Origin: Acidobacteriota bacterium
GTDB taxonomy: Bacteria > Acidobacteriota > Terriglobia > 20CM-2-55-15
Reading direction: 5' to 3'
NCBI GenBank assembly: GCA_003222755.1
Contig: QHXA01000184.1
Location: forward strand, 1 to 9,029
DNA: 9,029 nt
In this document: piece after piece, positions 1-5,735 of the stretch
Layout: every line of letters starts with the position of its first letter
How positions within the stretch are numbered: the first letter of the stretch is position 1
The notes under the pieces: model-generated
What the model saw: the letters and a program-made list of their open reading frames with translations, nothing else
Told to the model about the DNA's origin: nothing
Databases searched by the model: none
Program-made: the position numbers and the translations under genes

Positions 1-248
1 AATGTCTTGTCGATGGACGCGAAGACATCCCGAACCTGCGCTTCAAAATCGGCAACCGGGGGCAGTGACGCGGTCTGCCCGCCTAGCCAGATCGTCTTTC
101 CGCCTTCACTAGTCACCGCGCGCGAGAATGCTCGTTCCTGAGCGCGGGCGTCAGGCGCGTAACACTGCTTGGCCTCGAGCGGCGCCGTCCACATGCTGAT
201 GGACACGGCTGACACAATTCCGAGGCAGCTTATCTTTCTCGTTGTCAT
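1..248 (-). CDS. RidA/YjgF-family protein with signal peptide (partial, runs off left edge)
   Basis: Only the first 82 codons are inside the window. Translation from ATG 248-246 gives a basic start (MTTRK), a hydrophobic stretch to about residue 24 and a likely signal-peptidase site after PLEA, then QCYAPDARAQ. The following text, RAFSRAVTSEGGKTIWLGGQ and DFEAQVRDVFASIDKT, matches the N-terminal half of the RidA/YER057c/UK114 fold: the 'GGxTIWLGGQTA' strand and the 'Q..DVFASID..L' helix. RidA proteins hydrolyse reactive enamines/imines or act as deaminases (for example on 2-aminomuconate). The catalytic arginine would lie beyond the edge, so activity cannot be judged. An excellent Shine-Dalgarno (AAGGAGGT, 260-253) sits 4 nt before the ATG and fixes the start. 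It lies 103 bp downstream of the FAH-family gene on the same strand, so it may be co-transcribed. A signal peptide is unusual, as most RidA proteins are cytosolic. Confidence 0.85.
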   Translation of the reverse strand, partial: MTTRKISCLGIVSAVSISMWTAPLEAKQCYAPDARAQERAFSRAVTSEGGKTIWLGGQTASLPPVADFEAQVRDVFASIDKT

Positions 249-296
249 AGACACCTCCTTGATTCAAGTTGCGAGAGTTGAAGCACTCAAATAAGC

Positions 297-334
297 ATGT
301 AGTCGCGGGCGACTACATACGCCACTGTAGTGGC
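297..334. promoter_or_regulatory. Two adjacent perfect inverted repeats upstream of the RidA-family gene
   Basis: Positions 297-306 and 309-318 are perfect 10-bp inverted arms (ATGTAGTCGC / GCGACTACAT) around a GG centre. Directly next to them, 321-326 and 329-334 are 6-bp arms (GCCACT / AGTGGC) around GT. The 9-mer TGTAGT(C/G)GC therefore occurs three times: 298-306 (+), 309-317 (-) and 326-334 (+). The pair lies between the FAH stop (352) and the RidA start (248). Possible roles are a repressor operator for an internal RidA promoter, or mRNA hairpins between the two cistrons (a 9-bp stem with a 4-nt loop can form). No U-run follows on the minus strand, so a simple terminator is unlikely. 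Confidence 0.55.
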
Positions 335-351
335 TTCTTCAATCAAGTATG

Positions 352-1446
352 TTATTGCACCGGGCTGATGACCGGATTCCCCAGCGTTCCGATACCTTCA
401 TAGGTGCAAGACAGCGAATCACCGGCCTTGAAGTACACGGGCGGTTTCTTCGCCGAACCGACTCCGGGCGGCGTACCTGTCGCGATGACATCGCCCGGCC
501 GCAGCGTCATGATATTGGATGCGTATTCGACCTGCTCGTAGACATCATGAATCATGTCGGCGGACGTGCCCTCCTGGAATGGTTTGCCGTTCAAGAGGAC
601 CTTGATGGACAGCTTCTGCGGATTTGCGACGAATTCACGGGGCACGATAAACGGCCCCATCGGCGCGAACGTGTCGTGCGACTTTCCGATCAACCAGTCG
701 GAGCCCGAGAACCGCGTGTCGCCCCGTCCTCCGCGATCGGAAACGTCGTTTTCGATCGTGTAGCCAAAGATGTAGTCCTTGGCGCTGGCGGCCGGTATGT
801 GCGATGCTCGCCGGGCGATGACGACGCCGAGTTCACACTCCCAGTCGATCTCAGTTCGGCCAACGGGAAGTTGAATCGATTCGCCGTTGGCAATCACAGC
901 GGTCGGCGATTTCAAGAACATGTAGGGATTCCAGCGAGTATCGTTCGACTTCCGCTCCCAAATCCCTGGCGCACTCTTCGTACCGGGCAAGGCGCTACCT
1001 TGTGGTGTTTCGGCTGCGCGGCTGCCGTCACGCGCGGCCATTTCGGCGCCGTGCTCGGTGTAGTTCACCGCGACATTGAGCATCGTTGTCGGATACATGA
1101 TCGGCGGCATCGTCTTGAGCGCCGCCAGATCATACACGTAAGCGCGACGGGCGCCGGTCTGAGCGTCCACGCTGCGCACCACCTGGATGATGCGATCGCG
1201 CAGCCCAGAGTCGTAGCGGGCGATGAGGTCCTTCATATCGAACGGAAGCGCCACGTTCGATGCTGGCGTGATGGCTCGACTGGCGGCGGCAAAATCCACC
1301 ACAAACGAATCGCGCAGAACGATTCCCACAAACGTGCGAGCCTGGGTTTGGAAGGTGCCCAGTTTGAAAGGGGTCACAGCCTGGGCTTGAACGAGCAGGG
1401 TTGAGACGATGGCCGAGCCGAAAAGCAGAGCGATCACGCGCTTCAT
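352..1446 (-). CDS. Fumarylacetoacetate hydrolase (FAH) family protein with signal peptide
   Basis: This 364-residue protein belongs to the FAH/2-hydroxyhepta-2,4-diene-1,7-dioate isomerase superfamily, whose members hydrolyse, decarboxylate or isomerise keto-acids using a divalent metal. Visible family features are NYTEH (129-133, catalytic-type His132), the E-x-E metal motif in DWECEL (Glu203, Glu205), the third metal ligand in ENDVSDR (Asp234), Lys255 in GKSHDTFAPMGP, and TGTPPGVG (323-330). The catalytic set looks complete. Residues 1-23 (MKRVIALLFG to VQAQA) form a clear signal peptide, which is unusual for a family that is mostly cytosolic. An ATG nine codons upstream (1473) is possible, but the start at 1446 has AAGGAG 7 nt ahead and gives the better signal peptide. 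It follows the TonB-like gene by 53 bp and precedes the RidA-family gene. The exact substrate is not predictable; fusion to extra domains is absent. Confidence 0.9.
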   Translation of the reverse strand: MKRVIALLFGSAIVSTLLVQAQAVTPFKLGTFQTQARTFVGIVLRDSFVVDFAAASRAITPASNVALPFDMKDLIARYDSGLRDRIIQVVRSVDAQTGARRAYVYDLAALKTMPPIMYPTTMLNVAVNYTEHGAEMAARDGSRAAETPQGSALPGTKSAPGIWERKSNDTRWNPYMFLKSPTAVIANGESIQLPVGRTEIDWECELGVVIARRASHIPAASAKDYIFGYTIENDVSDRGGRGDTRFSGSDWLIGKSHDTFAPMGPFIVPREFVANPQKLSIKVLLNGKPFQEGTSADMIHDVYEQVEYASNIMTLRPGDVIATGTPPGVGSAKKPPVYFKAGDSLSCTYEGIGTLGNPVISPVQ

Positions 1447-1453
1447 GTCGATT

Positions 1454-1459
1454 CTCCTT
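1454..1459 (-). promoter_or_regulatory. Ribosome binding site that sets the FAH-family start
   Basis: On the minus strand AAGGAG (1459-1454) stands 7 nt before ATG 1446. It lies inside the longer reading frame that begins at 1473, for which no comparable site is visible. This supports the shorter 364-residue product beginning MKRVIALL. Confidence 0.7.
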
Positions 1460-1499
1460 TTTCTATGTTTCATAAACTTCCTGATACCACAACCGCCCT

Positions 1500-4400
1500 T
1501 CAGAAGATGACCTTCAAGGTGAACTGCACCTGACGCGATGAGCCGGACTCACCGGTAGGGAACCGCGTTTGGCGTATGACCCCGAACGTCGTACTGCCCG
1601 GTGTGGCAGTCAACCCCGGATTGCCGAGATTGGCATGATTGAAGATGTCGAAAACTTCCGCCCGGAACTGCGTCCGAATGGCCTCCTTGATCGTCGTGTT
1701 TTTTAGGACAGAGAAGTCGACGTTGTGGAATGCCGGTCCGGTAATGGAATTCCGGCCAAGATTGCCGAAGTGTAACGCACGGCTTCCGTTGACAAAGCTC
1801 ACGGGAATTGCGAATGTCGAGCCCGCCGGACAATTCGCGGGATCGGTGGGATCGCACACGCCATTGCTGAACCATTGGTTTACGTCGCGGATCATTTTTA
1901 TCGGCGCCATAACGTCCGGCCGAATCGTCGCGACGCCCGTGAGGCCGTTGATGTTCGTGGTGGCCGTGCTGCCGGATAGAATATTCAACGGATTGCCCGA
2001 TTGATCCTGTACGATAGTCGATAACTGCCAGTCTTCGACCACGCGATTTCCTTTGAACGGCAACGCATAGATCGTACTGATCACAAACCGATGAGGCGCG
2101 TCGAAATCGGAAAGCCCGCGGTTACCGCGAAGATTAAAGCTGTCCTGAACGACGATGCCCTGGTTCGTGCGTGAGTTGTAATCGATCGACTTCGAGAACG
2201 TGTACGACGCATTGAAGGAGAGACCACGAGCGAATCTCTTGTCGGCAGTAAGCCACAGCGCGTTGTAACTCGAATTGCCGCCGCTTTCGCGCTGCGTGAT
2301 ATTCGTCAGGCCGGTATTGGGTGAAATGGGACTCGAGGCCGATAGGCGCGAGATCGGGCGTACGCCATTGACGAGTTGATTCAAATTGCGCGTGATTTGC
2401 AGGTGTGTCCCTTTGGATCCGTAATAGCCCACGGAGATTCCGATTGCGCCTTTGACTTCCCGCTGAATATTCAGATTCCACGATTGCACATAAGAGTTAT
2501 CAAAATTCTTATCGATTGAAGTCGGAGCAATCGTGCCGCTGGCCTGCACATCGTTAATTGCACGAGCAAGCGTTGTCGTGGTACCCGCAGGCAAAGCGAG
2601 CGGAACGCTGAGCGGAGGATTCCCGGAAAGAGCGGCGGTGAGGTCCCTTGGCTGCTCGGTCAGAATCGCGTAGCCACCGCGGACGGACATCCTTCCATAA
2701 TTCGATGGATCCCAGGCAAATCCGATTCGCGGTTGGAAGTTTTTGGCGTTCTGCCGATAGACCTTGTCAAGGCCCGAACCGACGCGCACCAGCGAATTCG
2801 TATCGCGATCGAAGATGATGAAGCGGTTGTAACGCTCGGTTGGCGTCATGTTCCAGTCGTAACGCAGTCCTAGCTCGAGTGTCAGGTTCGAACCCAATTT
2901 GAAATTGTCCTGGATAAACATTCCCAACGATTTCAACAGATCGGCAGTCGACGTATCACCCAGAGTCTGCGTGAATGCATTCGCCGTACCGGCGATGAAC
3001 GCATTGGCGCTAGCGAAGGTGAATGTCCCATTGTTGGAAGAGAAATTATTCGACCAGGATGGACGAAACTCGCCACCGATTTTCAAAGAGTGCCGGCCTT
3101 TCAAAACCGTCAGGGTATCCGCGAACGTGGCTGTCATGATGCCGCGTCCCGTATCAGCCGGTCCGCCAAAGATCAGTCCGATGCCCTGAACCGTGATCGT
3201 TGGCAGCGCCAGCGGTCTGTTGATTCCGTTGTTGATACCGAAATCCGCAGGATTCAGCGCGGCATTCGGTCTGAACGTGATGTAGATACGATTGAATCCG
3301 ATGCGGGCTTCGTTGACCGTGCTTGCTCCGAAGGTATGTGTTTCATTGAGGGTAAAGACCTGTCGCTGCCCGCCGCGGGTGTCGCCGAAGCCTGGAACGG
3401 TTTGAGTGCCCTGAGACGTCGGTTCTGTGCGGCTGTCTCTCTGATTCGCATAGTAGCCGTGGATCGTGTCGTTGCTGCGAAGCCGGTGGTTCAAGTCCAG
3501 CGTGTATTGATTGTTTCCCACTGGAGCAACCCCGGGCCCGCGAAACGTGTTGGCACCGCTGTTCGCCAGCGGTATCAGCGGGAGCAGCTTCCTTACTGAG
3601 GGATCGGTGACGGCAGCTCGTTGAGCATCCGTCAAAACGCCGCTGTTGAGAGTTAATGCCTGGCGATGCTTCAGGCCTTCATAGCTGAAGAAGAAAAACG
3701 TGCGGTCCTTCACGATTGGACCACCGAGAGCTCCACCGTATTGGTTGCGGCGGAAAGCGGGCTTGGTAACATCGAAAAAATTCCGCGCATCAAAAAGGTC
3801 GTTTCGCAGATAGTCGAAAACTTCACCGTGAAATTGATTGGTGCCGGACTTCGTGGCGACATTGACGATTGCGCCGGAATTGCGTCCATATTCGGCGCTG
3901 AAAGTTGAGTTTGTAACCTTGAACTCGTCGACGGTGTTTATCGAGGGCTGAAACGTGACCTGCTGATTTGAAATATCGTTCAGATTGATGCCGTTCAACA
4001 TGAAGTTCACGCCGTCTTCACGGTTGCCGGCGGTGTTGAAGCCGAAGAATCCCTGACCGCGCAATGGAGCACCAAGTCCGGCATTCGCAGGTGGAGTGAC
4101 CGAACCCGGAATTAACATGCCGAGATCCAGGAAATGTCTGCCATTCAGCGGAATTTCCTGCACGGTGCGTTGGCTGATGACCAGCGCGACCGTCATTGTT
4201 GTCGCTTCGATCACCGGGGCATCTCCCGCGACAGTTACCTCCTCAGTGATCCCGCCCACTTCAAGTTTGAAGTTTCGAATCGCGATCTGACCGACCTCGA
4301 GCGTCAGACCACTGACGATCTGCGGTTTCATTCCCTGCTGGCGCACATCAATCTGGTAGACGCCCACTGGCAATGCCGCGATCTGGTAGTTCCCCGTCTC

Positions 4401-4574
4401 ATCACTCAGTGTGGTCCGCTCCTCGCCTGTGCCTTGATTCTTCACGCTGATGGTCACGCCAGGCAACACGGCGCCCGATTGATCTGTGATCGACCCGCGA
4501 AGCGTCGCATTCGTCGTTTGGCCCCATAGCGTAGACGCAGAAATAAGCAATACGGCCGCGGTTCTGGCAATCAT
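1500..4574 (-). CDS. TonB-dependent-receptor-like outer-membrane protein with carboxypeptidase-regulatory domain (Oar-like)
   Basis: A 1024-residue outer-membrane protein. Residues 1 to about 19 form a signal peptide (LLISASTLWGQ). Residues ~24-105 are a CarboxypepD-regulatory-like beta-sandwich (LRGSITDQSGAVLPGVTISV, then DETGNYQIAALPVGVY). A TonB-box-like segment EEVTVAGDAP follows at 111-120. A plug-like domain spans ~120-245 (IPLNGRHFLDLGMLIPG; NREDGVNFMLNGI; VDEFKVTNSTFSAEYGRNSG). The remainder is a long beta-barrel region beginning FHGEVFDYLRND and ending VQFTLKVIF, with a C-terminal Phe typical of BAM substrates. Such proteins are greatly expanded in Acidobacteria. Some may import glycans or other large ligands, but most are uncharacterised, and the ligand here is unknown. 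AAGGAG at 4587-4582 lies 7 nt before the ATG. The gene sits between the beta-hydroxyacid dehydrogenase and the FAH-family gene on the same strand and has a structured 209-bp upstream region. Confidence 0.92.
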   Translation of the reverse strand: MIARTAAVLLISASTLWGQTTNATLRGSITDQSGAVLPGVTISVKNQGTGEERTTLSDETGNYQIAALPVGVYQIDVRQQGMKPQIVSGLTLEVGQIAIRNFKLEVGGITEEVTVAGDAPVIEATTMTVALVISQRTVQEIPLNGRHFLDLGMLIPGSVTPPANAGLGAPLRGQGFFGFNTAGNREDGVNFMLNGINLNDISNQQVTFQPSINTVDEFKVTNSTFSAEYGRNSGAIVNVATKSGTNQFHGEVFDYLRNDLFDARNFFDVTKPAFRRNQYGGALGGPIVKDRTFFFFSYEGLKHRQALTLNSGVLTDAQRAAVTDPSVRKLLPLIPLANSGANTFRGPGVAPVGNNQYTLDLNHRLRSNDTIHGYYANQRDSRTEPTSQGTQTVPGFGDTRGGQRQVFTLNETHTFGASTVNEARIGFNRIYITFRPNAALNPADFGINNGINRPLALPTITVQGIGLIFGGPADTGRGIMTATFADTLTVLKGRHSLKIGGEFRPSWSNNFSSNNGTFTFASANAFIAGTANAFTQTLGDTSTADLLKSLGMFIQDNFKLGSNLTLELGLRYDWNMTPTERYNRFIIFDRDTNSLVRVGSGLDKVYRQNAKNFQPRIGFAWDPSNYGRMSVRGGYAILTEQPRDLTAALSGNPPLSVPLALPAGTTTTLARAINDVQASGTIAPTSIDKNFDNSYVQSWNLNIQREVKGAIGISVGYYGSKGTHLQITRNLNQLVNGVRPISRLSASSPISPNTGLTNITQRESGGNSSYNALWLTADKRFARGLSFNASYTFSKSIDYNSRTNQGIVVQDSFNLRGNRGLSDFDAPHRFVISTIYALPFKGNRVVEDWQLSTIVQDQSGNPLNILSGSTATTNINGLTGVATIRPDVMAPIKMIRDVNQWFSNGVCDPTDPANCPAGSTFAIPVSFVNGSRALHFGNLGRNSITGPAFHNVDFSVLKNTTIKEAIRTQFRAEVFDIFNHANLGNPGLTATPGSTTFGVIRQTRFPTGESGSSRQVQFTLKVIF

Positions 4575-4581
4575 CCTTGTT

Positions 4582-4606
4582 CTCCTTAGATCAAAATTAA
4601 CCTCCT
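4582..4606 (-). promoter_or_regulatory. Tandem Shine-Dalgarno sequences before the TonB-like gene
   Basis: Two good ribosome-binding sequences lie in the leader: AGGAGG (4606-4601) and AAGGAG (4587-4582). The second is 7 nt from ATG 4574 and is the likely working site. The first is too far from that ATG. The next in-frame initiator-like triplets after it are TTG ATC TAA, a two-codon frame whose stop overlaps the second site. Whether the upstream site loads ribosomes is unknown. Confidence 0.45.
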
Positions 4607-4608
4607 AC

Positions 4609-4629
4609 AAAAAACACCAAGAGATGGTG
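4609..4629 (-). terminator. Hairpin plus U-run in the leader of the TonB-like gene
   Basis: On the minus strand, CACCA (4629-4625), a 5-nt loop TCTCT and TGGTG (4619-4615) are followed at once by six T residues (4614-4609). This has the form of a short intrinsic terminator. It could end transcripts from the beta-hydroxyacid dehydrogenase gene or act as an attenuator inside the TonB-like leader. The stem is only 5 bp, so it would be weak alone. Confidence 0.4.
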
Positions 4630-4724
4630 AGCGCTTATGACATGCTCAGCTTGTGCGACATCGATAACCGCGACTCGACGGACCTCGGATGTCGAAGCCA
4701 AATGAATGATTGTGGTGCGAACAG

Positions 4725-4730
4725 ATTATA
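4725..4730 (-). promoter_or_regulatory. Candidate -10 element for the TonB-like gene
   Basis: The minus strand reads a perfect TATAAT in an A/T-rich stretch after the dehydrogenase stop. The matching -35 is weak (TTTAGG-like at 16-nt spacing). Initiation near 4718 would give a leader of about 144 nt before ATG 4574. A chance match in A/T-rich DNA remains possible. Confidence 0.4.
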
Positions 4731-4783
4731 TGAAAGTTGATGATTCCCTAAAAAATCTTCTAGTTTGCCGCAGCCTGGAAACG

Positions 4784-5677
4784 TCACGGTTCATTCTTGG
4801 CGAAGAACCCAGCGTTCTCGGCAGCGATTCGCGAGAGCGCGGTCTCATCCAGGTTTTGGTAACCGCGAGCGATCGCAGTCGACAATTGATCATGGATGAC
4901 GTTCGCGACAGGCATGGGAACCGCCGCGTGTTCGGCGGCAAGCAGCAGCAGGCCGACATCTTTCAGAACCATCGAAAGTGGGAAGGCAACCGGCTCGTAC
5001 TTTGCTTGGGCGATCATCGGGCCGATGACGCGATGAGCACCGGAATCAAAAATTGTTTCTGTAACGATGTTCACAAATTCATTGGGATCTAACCCTGTCT
5101 TCCGCGCAAACGCGACAGCTTCTCCCAGAGTTTCGATCATCGCGAACAGGAGAAAGTTACTTGCCAGTTTCACCAAATTCGCCTGTGCTGCCGTCGATCC
5201 CAATACGAAGGTTTTTCTGGCGAGTGCTTCGAACAACGGTGAACAACTGTCGATTCCGTTTTTCGGGCCAGCCGCAACGATGAGCAATTTGCGTGCAGAA
5301 GCGGACTCCGGTCGCCCGAAGACCGGTGCGGCGACATAAATCTGATCGGCTTTCGCGTGGACTTCAGCTAGCTTTTCGGAAAGCGCGACACTGATCGTGC
5401 TCATGCAAAGGTGGATGGTTTTCGGCAAGAGTGCATCGACTAATTTGTTGTTCGACAGAAGCAGCTCTTCGTAAGCATGGTCGTCCGACAACATCGTGAT
5501 GACGACAAGACTGTCGTGGCAGTCTTCCGGGTTATCGGCTACTATCGCACCTTGCGCAGCCAACTCATCCGCTCTACTCTTTGTGCGGTTATACACAGTG
5601 ACTCGATGACCGGCGGCCAGTAAGTTGGTTGCCATTGGAAAACCCATCTTGCCCAGTCCGATGAAACCGACTTTCAT
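4784..5677 (-). CDS. NAD(P)-dependent beta-hydroxyacid dehydrogenase (3-hydroxyisobutyrate dehydrogenase / 6PGDH-like)
   Basis: A 297-residue cytosolic oxidoreductase. The N-terminal Rossmann domain opens with GFIGLGKMG (4-12, GxGxxG dinucleotide loop). YNRT (29-32) after the second strand, with Arg31, suggests NADP(H) preference. MSTIS (92-96) and AAPVFG (116-121) correspond to the substrate-loop region, where many relatives have 'APVSGG'. Lys170 in NLVKLASN is the family catalytic lysine with Asn174 nearby, and LKD (238-240) is the conserved C-terminal motif. The family reversibly oxidises beta-hydroxyacids such as 3-hydroxyisobutyrate or tartronate semialdehyde's reduced form, or reduces short aldehydo-acids. 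No signal peptide is present. The frame extends upstream to 5857, but that part overlaps the divergent gene and lacks family sequence; ATG 5677 has GGGAGGG (5691-5685) 7 nt ahead. It is the first gene of the minus-strand series. Confidence 0.9.
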   Translation of the reverse strand: MKVGFIGLGKMGFPMATNLLAAGHRVTVYNRTKSRADELAAQGAIVADNPEDCHDSLVVITMLSDDHAYEELLLSNNKLVDALLPKTIHLCMSTISVALSEKLAEVHAKADQIYVAAPVFGRPESASARKLLIVAAGPKNGIDSCSPLFEALARKTFVLGSTAAQANLVKLASNFLLFAMIETLGEAVAFARKTGLDPNEFVNIVTETIFDSGAHRVIGPMIAQAKYEPVAFPLSMVLKDVGLLLLAAEHAAVPMPVANVIHDQLSTAIARGYQNLDETALSRIAAENAGFFAKNEP

Positions 5678-5735
5678 CGTGTTTCCCTCCCTTCGCGTTG
5701 ACCCATCTGGTTGATGACGATACCATGCAGCGCAT
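5678..5735. promoter_or_regulatory. 58-bp divergent promoter region
   Basis: This gap separates the starts of two divergent genes. For the plus strand, TTGACC (5698-5703), a 17-nt spacer and TACCAT (5721-5726) make a good sigma-70-type promoter. Initiation would fall near 5733-5736, almost on the ATG of the PQQ dehydrogenase. A minus-strand -10-like TATCGT (5722-5717) overlaps it face to face, with a poor -35. Small dyads ATGC/GCAT (5725-5728, 5732-5735) and ACCAT/ATGGT (5722-5726, 5736-5740) overlap the start and could bind a regulator. The close packing predicts coordinated or competing control of the two transcripts. Confidence 0.5.

Noticed and set aside
349..1404. A 351-codon plus-strand open frame
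   Set aside because: It lies antisense to the FAH-family gene, whose conserved active-site motifs are unambiguous. The plus-strand translation is Arg/His-rich with no recognisable domain.
1447..1473. Upstream ATG of the FAH-family gene at 1473
   Set aside because: It would put MKHRKRRID before the signal peptide and remove the AAGGAG-to-ATG spacing that suits 1446.
3090..3599. Plus-strand open frame of 169 codons
   Set aside because: Antisense shadow within the TonB-like gene, with a composition typical of shadow frames and no ribosome binding site.
4748..4775. T-run after the beta-hydroxyacid dehydrogenase stop as an intrinsic terminator
   Set aside because: The minus strand has six T residues, but no convincing stem precedes them; the hairpin at 4615-4629 is the better candidate.
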